From: Teratosphaeria epicoccoides | Lineage: Eukaryota > Ascomycota > Dothideomycetes > Mycosphaerellales > Teratosphaeriaceae | Length of the DNA: 64,000 nucleotides | Direction: 5' to 3' | Assembly: GCA_021401465.1 (NCBI GenBank) | Contig: JADDMT010000037.1 | Location: forward strand, 62,001 to 126,000 | In this document: in pieces, positions 35,601-45,780 of the stretch | Numbering within the stretch: the stretch's first letter is position 1 | How the letters are laid out: the number at the start of each line of letters is the position of its first letter | The notes under the pieces: model-generated | What the model saw: only the letters and a program-made list of their open reading frames with translations | Told to the model about the DNA's origin: nothing | The model's database searches: none | Translations under genes and position numbers: made by a program

Positions 35601-36140
35601 GATAACTATTCTTTATTATGATGTCGTTTAATCTACGATAATCTACGTAGAGTCGCTAGTTATCTTCTCCCTTAGGAACAAACAGGATTAGATATCCTGC
35701 TAGGGACTACGACTCGCGGATGAAGCCCTTCCGGAGGTTGTCTTCAAGGTATTTCCAGAGAATCTCTAGTTTCGCCGCTAACAATAGGTGAACTAGTTAC
35801 TTCGTTAGTGTCTTGCTAGGGAGTAATAGTATCCTGTAGTCCTACTCCTAGTATTCTAGCAGAGCTTCTTAGTCAGGTTCTTCCTTGAAAAGAGTAGCGA
35901 ACTCTTTATACTTGTTAGGAACTGTAAATTCGACCTTGACTTCCGATTGCGTTGCTTTGACCTATAGGACGTACACTTCCTGTTCTAGATCCTTAATAGC
36001 AGCTACTATCTCGATTAAAGTCATAGCACATATTTCGATCTTGCCTAGTACGTTATGTACTATAGGTAGAGGTATTAATATTAAGAGTTCTAGGAACTAG
36101 ATCCTCTCATTCTTCTAGTCGAGATAGGGGTTAGCGTTTC
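32639..36140 (-). pseudogene. Gypsy2-3 pol, interrupted by a solo LTR
   Basis: Minus-strand protease, reverse transcriptase, RNase H, integrase and chromodomain homologous to 25393-28888. The frame carries RIP stops and is split inside the integrase by the Gypsy1 LTR at 33425-33784. The plus-strand frames at 33244-33453 and 35885-36100 are shadows of this gene. Confidence 0.88.
33425..33784 (+). repeat. solo Gypsy1 LTR with target duplication GAAGT
   Basis: A 360-bp Gypsy1 LTR alone inside the integrase region of Gypsy2-3. The 5-bp duplication GAAGT is present at 33420-33424 and 33785-33789. The right end reads TATATCA and so preserves the ancestral CA terminus lost to RIP in the others. The left end has the RIP change TGATA to TAATA. 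It formed by recombination between the two LTRs of a full element, and shows that Gypsy1 moved after Gypsy2. Confidence 0.95.
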
Positions 36141-37424
36141 TTAGCTATAGTAACCCTAGTACTACTTCCGAGCCTAGTGACTCTATGATGTCGAACTAGA
36201 TTATCTCTTAGTAGCGTCCGATCTATAGAGGCATTATCTCGGTCTCTTCGTCAACTATTCCTTAGTTATACGTAACCGGCTTTCTATTAATTGCTTATAG
36301 CAAGAAAGCATTCGTCTTCGCCTGTAGCTTTATCCTAGCTATCCTAGCAAACTTAGGCGTCATGAAGATTCTAGTACATCCTGAATCTATTAAGGCCCTA
36401 GCTAGCGTCTCGTTAATGTGCACCTATACTCTAAGGTTGTTCGCGTATCTGGCGCCAATCGCGGCACATCGTTACAGCCCTGTCTAGTCTGTCTATAGGT
36501 CTAATTCTAGCGGACCTTGTCGTTTCCCGAATAACTGTCTTCACGGACTAGAACAGTCGTCGTCGTAGCACGTAGTCTAAGTAAGTACGGCATAGTCCGG
36601 TTCTTAAGTAGTAGTAGCCTTTTGCTTAGGTACTGTTGTTGTCGCGCGAGCCTGCTCTATCCTAGGCAGTTCCTGCTGTTACTTCTTAGCAAAACATTCG
36701 AGGGCAAAGTGTCCTTTCTTTCCACAGTTGTAGCACTCGAGGTTACTCTTGTTAAATGGCTTCTTCAGACTATTCTAGGTAGGAGAGCCCTTCCATGGCT
36801 TTCCTTAGGGTCTATTCTTTAGGTGCCCCTTAGTCGCATCTAACTCTATAGGTTAGAGACTATAGTAATCGCTTCGCCATTTTAGTGCGAATCGTTAGAC
36901 CTTATAGTTAGCCTGTGCTAGCTTGCGATTTCCATGTTGTCGTTCTTGCTGTCATTCCTAGATGCGATTACTGATTCTAATCGCAAGATCGCTTATTTCC
37001 TTGAATGTCGTTAGCTAATCTCCTCAGGTAATTTCGTCTTTTACTGTCTCCTTTAGTCCCTAGTAGAACTAAGCAGCTAAAGCATTATCATTCTAGTCGA
37101 CTCGAGCAGAGAGGGTCTAAAAGTCTATGTAGTACTTGATAGCAGAACCCTTCTGCTAGATTCCTAGGAGAGCTCTCTTAGCCTCTTGTTGCTTATTACT
37201 AAGCCTAAAAGCTTTATGTAACACCTTAAACAAAGACTTGTCTAAGTTAAGAATCTCCCTAGTCGCTGTCTTCCTAGCTTCGACGTTGCTAACATGATCT
37301 AGATAATCTGTTAGATGAGGCTAGATGAACTCGAACGCTAGTCCCTTTAGGTAAGAGACAATGTACATTATTTGCTTATGATATGTCGTAAACTGTTCTA
37401 TATCTACGTTAAATGCTAACTAGG
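36141..37424 (-). pseudogene. Gypsy2-3 gag, 5'-truncated
   Basis: Minus-strand gag homologous to about 23850-25392 of Gypsy2-2, including the acidic segment and the CCHC knuckle (TCCACAGTTGTAGCACTCGA on the plus strand near 36720, where one residue is changed by RIP). It ends at the Gypsy3 junction. The bases to the left of the junction (TGCTAACTAG) are Gypsy2, and TGTGAAGGGCGAGG follows. Confidence 0.85.
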
Positions 37425-37649
37425 TGTGAAGGGCGAGGCCCTAAGTCTTGGCATAGGCTAGGGCCTATGCGACGCGACCCCTAACAAGGCTGGCTATAAA
37501 AGACTAGACAACTAGCAGATAGTTCCTCTCTCCCTATTGTACTTGTTAAATACTACATGAACCCCTGTGTATACGCCGTTTACCCGTGACATTAAGTACG
37601 ATCAATTTCACCATAGAAAGGCCGTCTCCTAGCTAAACAACCCTAGTGT

Positions 37650-38800
37650 CCGAAGGATCTACAAACGAGGAAGCGTTAGCAGAAATACGCCATGTCGTCG
37701 AGGGAATGCACACCTAGTAACAGCAAATTATAGCTAAGCTAACAGCCACGCGGGCCGCGCTAAATGAATTAGAGTAGGCGCCCTGTTAGAGGAGCTGCTA
37801 AAGGCTCTCGCAGACACGCTAGCCATAGTAACGCGTGCAAACTCTAGCATAGAACTGACGGGACCCTAAGAGTAGAGGCTACTAACGTAGGACAGAAGAG
37901 CCGAATCATTTAGGGATTACCTGCTCTGTATTAGGAGTTCGCTTAGGGCGCGCTCTAGGATAAAACCCCCGATAGGCGTAGATTATTACTAGAATACAAT
38001 CTACGACACCCTCCCTACTCGCTAGCGCGCCCGGATGCGCCATTTCTGGGAGAAAGGAGGCCCGGACGGCGCGAAGGACCCTGAAGCTTTCCTCATGTAA
38101 CTCGAGGCTATGTTCGCGGACAGTAACGAGACAGCAAAAGCTCTAGAACAGCTTATGAACCTCTAACACGTAGCAGGCTAGCCATAGCACAAGCACTAGC
38201 TAGAATTCGACAAACTCCTGCTGTTAGCAGGAGGGGACTAGTAGACAGATGACGCGAAGATTAGATACCTTAAGAATTCGTTTTTGAATCCTGCTAGGAT
38301 GTACATAGCGAACGTAAGAGACAAGGGAGACTACTACGCGTTTGCAGAGGAGGTCGAAAGGGTCATGACAAACTCCGAGGTAACCGACTAGTTCAAGGCG
38401 GCCTATAGGAAGTAGTTAAGAGAAAAGAACAAGGACTCCGAAGGTATTCCCGTAGCTGCTATGTAGGTACCTAACCCTAGGGTCGGATCCTAAATAGACG
38501 TAGATAGGGATACGGTTATAGTACTAACTTGTACTACAGGAGACTAATATGACAGCAAAGGACCCCGACAAAACAACAGGGGGGAACGACGCGCTAAATA
38601 GGTAGACGCTACAGAGAGAGAGAAATGCTAGGAGAATAACCTATGCTACTACTACAGAGCGTCTAGACACTAAGTCAAGGGGTATCCCTACGCCTTAGCT
38701 ACACCCCTAGCCTAGATTAACACGACTAGAGTGTTGCCATTACTAGAGGACAATAGAATAGCAGAGGAACCTAGGAGGAAAAACTCGGGAAAAGATTAAC
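37650..38800 (+). pseudogene. Gypsy3 gag, RIP-inactivated
   Basis: A frame through TAG codons contains IIAKLTATRAALNELEQA, then the Ty3-type capsid core (FWEKGGPDGAKDPEAFLM, LEFDKLLLLAGGD, YYAFAEEVERVMTNSEVTD). Near 38644-38685, in a shifted frame, is the remnant of a CCHC knuckle. It reads C-x2-Y-x4-H-x4-Y, with TAC in place of the second and fourth TGC, the exact change RIP makes at TpG. The start codon is not certain. Confidence 0.75.
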
Positions 38801-38879
38801 TCCTGCTCGGAGTTAGGAAGCAGGAGTAATAGAGACATTAGCAGAAGGATAGGAGAGAGTTAAGGGATCTATGGACAGG

Positions 38880-41800
38880 AACCTGATTTATACTAATGTA
38901 GTCCTAGCAAATAATACTAGGACATTAGCTCTTATCGATGAGGGGTGCTAATACTACGCTACAATTAACAGAGACCTAGTAAAAGGTCTTAGCTTAAGCT
39001 TAATAAGCAAAGAGTCACGCATAGCGAGGGGCGTAATAGCGTCGATGCGAGACTCCGCGGTAGAAGGAGTAGTCGCCTTCTAGATAGAAATCGAGGGGTT
39101 CTAGCAACTAGTGTACATATACGTAGTAAAGGATCTAGCCTTCCCCCTAATACTAGGGAACCCCTAGAAGGCTTACAATAAAGTGCGGACCGCGCTAGAA
39201 AGGGGTCGGTATTAGCATAGGAGAGTAGGACAGTAGATAGACAAAGGACAGAACTACTGAGAATACAAGGACCGCAGGAACTTTACCCGGGTATGCGCGA
39301 CTACGACAGCAGATGTTACAGAGGCCTTAAAGGCAAAGGAATATCTGACGCTAGACGAGTTAAGAAAGGCGCTACCTCTGGAGCTTTAGCACATAGCTCC
39401 GCTGTTCTGCTACTAAGAAGCGGAAAAATTAGCGCTATACTGCCCTAGCATCGACTACTACATCAAACTCCGCGAAGGACTAGACAGATCCTAACTAGCT
39501 CTGCCGTAGGGACCCCTATACAGCATGTCGAAGGAGGAACTACTTGTTTTAAGGAAGTCCTTAGACGAACTGTTAGGGAAGGGATTCATTCGGCCTACTA
39601 ACTTAGAGGCTGCGGCTCCTATGCTTTTTGTCCGGAAGCTAGGAGGAGGGCTCTAGTTCTGCTGCGATTACCGCGCCCTTAATGTGATCACAAAGCAAGA
39701 TAAGTACCCCCTCCTGTTAATACTAGAGACCTTGAGGAACCTCACGGGCGCCTAGTAGCTTACTAAGGTAGATGTAGTGTCAGCCTTCTACTAAATCCAT
39801 ATGGCGAAAGGCCATGAGTACAAGATAGCCTTTCGTATAAGGTTCGGTTTATTTAAATAGCTAGTATGTCTGTTCGGTTTATCCGGGGCTCTAGTAACAT
39901 TCTAACGATATATTAACATACTGCTACGCGAGGAATTAGACGACTACGCCTCCGCGTACATAGACGACGTTATTATATATAGCGGCAGTTCGCAAGAAGA
40001 CTATTTTGCTAAAGTAACGCGAGTACTCTAGAAGCTCTAGGACAGGGGCCTCTACCTTGACCCTAGGAAGAGCGAGTTTACCAAAAAGGATATTAAGTAC
40101 CTAGGGTTCATAATCCATGCTAACGGAAAAGGCGTAGGGACCGAGCTAGAAAAGGTAGAGGCTATGCGTAACTAGGAGTAGCTAAAAACACAAAAGGAAG
40201 TCTGTAGATTCCTCGGCTTCGCTAACTACTACAGGATGTTTATCCCGAACTACTTAAAGACAGCTAGGCCCTTGACGGCGCTTACAGGGAAGGGCAGACT
40301 GTTCTCCTAGGGGGAATTCGAGGAGTCCGCGTTTAGAACGCTAAAAGCGAAGTTCTGTTTAGCGCTAGTCCTTTCTTAATAGAACCTAGAGCTGCCGACC
40401 TTTTTAGAGACTAACTATAGCAGGTTTGCGTTAGGGGCGGCTCTCCTGCAAGAAAGCAACGGAGTCTAGAGACTAGTAGGCTTCTTCTTGCAGAAACTTA
40501 ATAAGGCGGAGATTAATTACGACATCTATGACAAGGAGATGCTAGCTGTGATATCTAGCCTGAAGTTCTAGGGCCCTAAGCTAAAGTCGTGTAGGCCCTT
40601 CACTATTCTCACAGACTACAAAAACCTAGAGTACTTCATGGTCAAGCGACAGCTGTCTAAGCGGCAGATACGGTAGTATAAGACCCTCGCGTAATTCTAG
40701 TTTTCCCTAGTATATTGCCTAGGCGCTAAAGGAGTAGTCCTAGACGCATTGTCGAGACGAGAACAGGACACGCTAGGGGCAGAAGATAAGGAATCACGGT
40801 TTAAGAGGTTTTTGGACCTAGAAGTCATGGAGAGTTAGCCGGACCCCATGGATAAGAGCAGAGACGTCGTACCGATTACCTCGACTAGCCTACTACCTAC
40901 TACTATAGTAGAGAACGAACAGTAATTCGCTAACTCTGTAACCTCTAACTAGGAGCCTATTAGGCCGTTCTAGGACAGCACCCTTAATGACTTATAGGCA
41001 GCTACAGTAGAGAAAGACGAGCTGTACTCAATAGTGTTAAAAGTAGTAAAGAGCGGCTCCTAGGCGCTACTAGCTAGAGCGAGGCTGAAACTACAAGCAG
41101 GGGACTACAAGATCGACAAGAGGGGCTTCCTGCGATACCGCGACAAACTATAGGTCCTAGGAGCAAACGACAGTTAGCCTAAGGGCGAGACCTTAGACTC
41201 TAGGGACGAAAGTAACGACATGCTTAGGACGAAGCTTATTTAGTCTGTACACGACGCTGCGGTATATAGGCACCTAGGACGAGACGCTATGACGATGATC
41301 CTAGGGCGTGACTTCTACTAGCCGTTACTGTCTAAGCATGTCTGGCAGTTCCTGAGGAACTACGACTACTACGGTCGTAACAAGGTATAGAGAGAGCATA
41401 AGCACAGACTACTAAAGCTATTACTAGTTCCTAACAGATTCTTCTAGGAGATCTTAATGGACTACATGACGGACCTGCCTAATTCTAAGGGATGTCGATA
41501 CCTGTAGGTTATTAAGGATCGCCTATACAAGTACGTAGTTTTGTAGGTAATGCCTAGCATAAAAGCAGAGGAATACGCGGAGAAGTTCATAGATTGCTAG
41601 GCCTAGTGCCATGGAATGCTAACGGCTATTACGAGCGACTAGGGCACTAACTAGACTAGTACCTTCTAGATGACCTTCTGTAAAGGAATAGGCGTGTCCT
41701 AGTAGTTAAGCTCCGCGTACTACCTACAAACAGACAGAGGCCCTAAACGCCTAAACTAAGAGGTGCAAGCGTACCTCCGGAACTATATTAACCATAAGTA

Positions 41801-42500
41801 ATCCGACTAGAAGCGATGGCTCCCTATAGCTTAACTAGTGCTAAACAGGAGGTATCATTTAGGAATTAGCATAAGCCCCTTCTTCGCTACCTATAGCTAT
41901 AAAGCATAGGGCCCCGTACCTTTAACTAAGGACCCCGTAGGGCCTAGCCCGTTAGAAGCAGCCGAGAGGGCAAGGGCGTTTGTAGGAAAGATTCAGGACA
42001 TAACAGGAATCTGCTAAGTAACAATGGCGGCTTCTATGTAAGAATAGGAGGAGTCTGCTAATAAACGCTAAAACCCTGCCCTAATTTATAAAGTTAGTAA
42101 CAAGGTCTAGCTAGATCTGCGGAACTATACTACAGAGAGACCTAAGAAAAGCTTAGACGCTAAGCATGCGAAGTACATAGTAGCCAAAGTATTATTACTA
42201 GTCTCTATCCGCTTAACTAGGCTCCTAAACAATATATACCTAGTATTCTATACTAACCTGCTAAGACTAGCGGGCAAAGACCCTATGCCTAGGCAGGAGA
42301 ATGACGACAAACAGCTAGACCCCCTTTTGTTTAAGTCGCACAAGGAGTAGTTAGTAGAGGAGGTACTCTGCGCGAGGGACAAGAGAAGGGGAAGAGGACA
42401 TAAGGTCCTAGTAAAATAGTCAGGGTACTACAAACCTACATAGGAGCCCCTAGAAAACCTAATAGACACTAAAGTAATAGACTGCTTCGAGTAGGCTTAG
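38880..42500 (+). pseudogene. Gypsy3 pol (PR-RT-RH-INT-chromodomain), RIP-inactivated
   Basis: The protease region has ALIDEGCQYY (canonical D-S/T-G reads D-E-G) near 38930. The reverse transcriptase has CDYRALNVI, then YIDDVIIYS near 39958. The tether is KYLGFIIHANGKG, and RNase H has ALGAALLQE and EMLAVISSL. The integrase has MDYMTDLP near 41459 and TSDQGTN near 41634. A weak chromodomain follows near 42370-42470 (KVLVK-SGYYKPT-EPLENL). This type of RT is common in filamentous ascomycete Gypsy elements. It is unrelated in detail to Gypsy1 and Gypsy2. Confidence 0.88.
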
Positions 42501-43284
42501 GGAAGCGCAGAGAACAACGACGGCCCTAGAGAGAGGTAGGACAAGAAGAAAAAGGAAACAAGATATAGGACTTAGCAAAGGGAGTCTAGCATTTATAATA
42601 AGGAGTACAGGATGAACTCACAGGAGGCCCTACTAGGCGACGGCGGTACCTACGGTCCCTATGACCTCCTAGGCTACGACGCTACTCGAGGTTAGCAGCG
42701 TAATCATAGAGGACACTAATAGGAAATACCTAGACAGTAGACCTGCTAACTATAAAGGCCCTAAGGCCCTCTAGGCCTTAAGGACCTTTGACAGGTCGTT
42801 GTGCGCGGCAGCGCTGCCACAATGTTAGCCGTGTAAAACCCCCTAGGGAGCGGGTCATACCTGTTAGCGTCCTAGGAACAGGTCTAGGAGGCGTAGGAGA
42901 TGTAGGCTAGGGTAGAGCTAGCTAGGTTAGCGGAGTATTTTGCATGGACACTAAGTAACGCGTATAGGGCTTTGCAGTTTAGGCGCTTGCTAGCGTAGCG
43001 CTAGCAGGCGCGGGCTTAGGTAGACTAGACAGATTCATTAGCTAAGGCTAGGCATAACGACAAGGACTCTAGAACATACTAATTATAGGATGCAATCTAC
43101 GCCCTAGAGGGCGTAGTTAACGTAGTAGATAGTAGGGGCCATCTAGTTCTAGTTAGTATCGCCTGGAATCCTAGAGAAAAAGCCAGAAGGTAGGAGAAAG
43201 AGGGGGGGGGCTTATAGTTTAAGGTAAGCATGTAAGAGAAAGGAAGCAAGAGTAATAGCGAAGGGCGCTTTTTTCTACAAACAT
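42501..43284 (+). other. Gypsy3 downstream region with a short coiled-coil-like frame
   Basis: After the chromodomain, about 42895-43200 reads through TAG as an Ala/Arg/Gln-rich frame (RALQFRRLLA, SLAKARHNDKDSRT, DAIYALEGVV) ending near a GGGGGGGG run at 43203. It is probably the C-terminal extension or an extra ORF of the element. No LTR is visible. Nothing antisense comparable to Gypsy1 or Gypsy2 was found here. Confidence 0.4.
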
Positions 43285-43539
43285 AGACCTAATAGATCTG
43301 TGTTTGTAGATCTATAGACTAACCCTACAGATCCGAGGGTCTATCCTCCCGTGACAGATCCCTTCTCCCCTGTAGGCCTATAGATCTGTAGACTAACCCC
43401 ATAGATGTAGGGATCTGTCCTCACGTGACAGATCCTTTCTCCTATGACTATACTATGACTTAGGTTATAGTGTTTGTGACTTATAGTACTTAGGACACTT
43501 ACGATCCTGTGACTTATAGTACTCCTAATACTCATGACA
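43285..43539 (-). repeat. Gypsy2 LTR fragment (5' part), minus strand
   Basis: Inverted Gypsy2 LTR sequence whose outer end ACTCATGACA (43539) is the TGTCAT start of the LTR. It contains the CTATAGATCTGTAGACTAAC blocks typical of the family. It is truncated at 43285 by Gypsy3. The flank is CTCTA at 43540-43544, that is TAGAG in the orientation of the element. It is most simply the remnant of the 5' LTR of Gypsy2-3. Confidence 0.85.
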
Positions 43540-43846
43540 CTCTACTAGCTCTGTCTAGAGGATTAGTATATAGACTACTAAGAAGGCAATATAGTTAGCT
43601 AGTTAACCTGCGCTATACTCGCGCCTCTCTTCAAGATAGGTAAATTAGTTAAGCTACTAATTAAGTGTAGTTATAAGGATCTCTCTCTACTAGCATTTAA
43701 TACGATTATTCTGCTTACTAGTACTAAAGTAGTAATAGTTAGTAAATAGGAACTCTGTTAGGTGCTTGTCAAATTTGTTGTCCTTGTTGTCCTTATAGCT
43801 AGCTTCGTGAAGCTTCCTATGTAGGTAATAATGCGTATCTACAATG
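43540..43846 (-). pseudogene. left half of a split, unidentified transposon ORF
   Basis: The minus strand from 43846 to 43540 is a single frame with only TAG/TAA stops (VDTHYYLHRKLHEASYKDNK, FLFTNYYYFSTSKQNN, ending QTELVE). Its last five bases, TAGAG, abut an inverted Gypsy2 LTR. The same TAGAG follows Gypsy2-2 at 30031, and the frame continues there without a break (...LVE/FV...). On its 5' side it abuts the end of another LTR. The annotated-looking minus frame 43690-43887 runs from that LTR into this piece and is a chimera. Confidence 0.6.
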
Positions 43847-44240
43847 TCATAAGGGTAGGTACTAATAGCAGGAAGGGGATTAGGCATTAGACTTAGAGAG
43901 TAGTAAAGAATATCGATAATAGCAATTAACCTTATAACTAACTATACTAGATATAGTAGAAGGTTAAGCACAAAGCTCCTAACTGTCTAGCCTAATGCTA
44001 TTCCTATATACTAAAGAGATGTAATTACTCTGTTAGGTCTATTAGTAGACCTACTAGACCTAAGGTCTATTAGATCTGTAGACTAACCCTACAGATCTAG
44101 GTGTCTATAGTATAGGCAATAGACCCTTAAGGAATCTGTTCGCATATAATAGATCTCTAATGACACATGACAGATCCTCTCTTCTATTCACATGTCAGGA
44201 TTCAGGTAATAGTGCTCTAAACTATAACATACAAGGTCTA
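43847..44240 (-). repeat. strongly diverged Gypsy2-like LTR
   Basis: Inverted LTR with the Gypsy2 end TGTCATAAGGGTAGG at 43848, the GAAGAATATCGATAATAG block and GATCTGTAGACTAACCCTACA, but many substitutions beyond simple RIP. The distal part (44100-44240) aligns poorly. It is an older member or a related subfamily. Right boundary approximate. Confidence 0.7.
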
Positions 44241-45140
44241 GTGTTTTAAGGCCTCTATCGCTCTATATGTATTTAGGAATTACACTATTATGGCGTAGTA
44301 TTACTACATACTACGCAAGGACACTCTTCTTTGTATAGGTACTAATTCCTACATATAACTAGACAATATGCTAAGACTAGACATTAATAGTAGCATAGAT
44401 ACTAATACTAAACACTTTAAGCTTATAATAAGCATTAATTAACTAGGCCTAATTTAGTCTAGGGGCTAACATAACGCCTTGTTTAACAGTTGTCTAATAA
44501 GAGCTACAAGCAAGAATATAGTGTAGGTTAACATAGCAGGTAGTCTTAAAGAGGTAGTCCCTAGATAATCACGAATTAGCTGTAAACAGCTACATAGACA
44601 CTACAATTTTAGGCTTATACCTTCCTACTATCCTGTACTTGTTACAAAAGTACGTATATAGATAGCCTCTACTATAATTTAACACTCTGCTAGCTTTAAA
44701 CTCTTCTTATACTAGTACTTTAAGCTCTGCTTCCTTTAGCTTAGCTATACTAGTATCTTATTACTTCTTTAAGCTAAGTGCTAGATAATGCTACTTAACT
44801 ATATGCTTGTTACATACGTTGTATTTAAGTACCTATAGCTACTCTAGCATAGCCTTATTAGTAAGTTAATACTAGTAGAACATAGTCATAATCTTATTAT
44901 CTACTACTACCTCTATGCCCTAATTTGCTAGTATATTTATGCGCTTACTTGTAACACCCTATCTTGCTAATTGCTCCGCGAGTGTCCTGCAAGTAAGAGG
45001 AACCTATGCAGCTCTCTCTATTTCTTCTACTATCTTATCTTGCGTCTTGCTAGCCTCTACCTATTTGACAATCTGCTCCTGCCATGATTCCTAATTAATT
45101 GTAGAAGGTCGTGGCATCGTTTTAAGGTACTACACATGTG
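44241..45140 (-). pseudogene. HTH-type transposon protein relic (MPRPSTI N-terminus)
   Basis: The minus strand from ATG at 45117 reads through TAG as MPRPSTINQ-S--EQIVKQV, then VEEIER, VPLTCRTLAEQLA, KRINILANQGIEV and a charged helical stretch to about 44690. An N-terminal helix-turn-helix of this shape (short basic start, a Trp/Glu helix, then a TLxxxL..-G segment) occurs on fungal mobile-element proteins. I cannot name the family. 44241-44690 is too AT-rich and broken to read. The RIP-mutated block ends about 45140, just before the intact GFA1 island. Confidence 0.45.
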
Positions 45141-45780
45141 AATTAACACGATATTGATGGTGTTATAGATGCAAGAAGGTATAGAGGCCTGAGGTCCTGA
45201 AGTCCGAAAGTCCGAAAGTCGAAAGTTCAGAAGTTACTGCACACATGCTCCGAATCGCGCACGGTGCGTATCAATAATGACTTCTATACTTCACGACGAC
45301 GACGGACATTACGCAAAGACGGGCCAGACAGGCAGAACTTCTTGACGGTATCGCTGGCCGTGCTCGAGGCCGTTGACGGTATCCTGCTTTTTTTTGGCCA
45401 TGCCATTTGTCAATTGACGGCGCGAGTTTTGGAAGAGCTCGCCAGATCGAAGGCCAACAGTCTTCCGGGACATAGCTCGTTGAAAATGTGAACAAAGACA
45501 AGCACCATCCGGCCTTGTATCACGGCATTTCAAGAGACTGACCTACGTACCGATACCTGCAAGCCTGTCGGCGCCTGATACGCCTCTTCTGCCAATGTGT
45601 TGGACTCCAACGCTGTGCATGTCTGCTCTTTCATAGACTCTGTATCTCTCACAGTATGCAAAACAGCACCAGCTGCAGCAATGGCGTGACTCGTGACATC
45701 ACGGCCGTCACGTTACGATAGATCTAAACATCCTTGCCCTTACCTAAACAGCTGCCGTCTTCACGCCACTTGTGCTCTTC
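45141..45780. other. unmutated spacer downstream of GFA1
   Basis: Sequence composition changes sharply here: CpA and TpG reappear and TAG becomes rare. A short imperfect tandem of AGTCCGAAA lies at about 45199-45233. The small overlapping frames at 45264-45533 on both strands have no recognisable protein. No canonical AATAAA is seen after the GFA1 stop (45781). Confidence 0.6.

Larger units (their letters stand above)
31389..37424 (-). mobile_element. Gypsy2-3, inverted copy lacking its 5' end
   Basis: A minus-strand Gypsy2 copy. It contains the 3' LTR (31389-31943), the antisense gene (on the plus strand, 32024-32644), pol (about 36140 down to 32639) with a solo Gypsy1 LTR inserted at 33425-33784, and gag up to 37424. 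It stops within gag at the point matching about 23850 of Gypsy2-2, where Gypsy3 begins. The gag CCHC knuckle lies near 36690-36735. With Gypsy2-2 it forms an inverted repeat with arms of about 6 kb and a 1.36-kb spacer. Confidence 0.92.
37425..43284 (+). mobile_element. Gypsy3, third Ty3/Gypsy chromovirus family, no 3' LTR found
   Basis: It begins TGTGAAGGGCGAGGCCC, which looks like the left end of an LTR (a possible end TTTCACCA lies near 37605), followed by gag and pol. I found no second copy of that LTR before the Gypsy2 LTR fragment starts at 43285. The 3' end is therefore missing, or the element is truncated. It replaces roughly 0.6 kb of the Gypsy2 copy it lies in (gag start and part of the LTR), so a deletion accompanied insertion or a later rearrangement. 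RIP is heavy. Confidence 0.85.

Noticed and set aside
43690..43887. 65-codon minus frame starting MPNPLPAISTYPYD
   Set aside because: Chimera of an LTR end and the split unidentified ORF. MPNPLPAI is Gypsy2 U5 read in frame.
43285..44240. Possible small non-autonomous LTR element (TRIM): two inverted LTRs around 307 bp
   Set aside because: The two LTRs are strongly diverged and the inner piece continues in frame at 30031, so a split ORF plus rearrangement explains it better.
45264..45533. Three overlapping small frames downstream of GFA1 on both strands
   Set aside because: Mutually overlapping, no homology or motif, and located in the 3' spacer.
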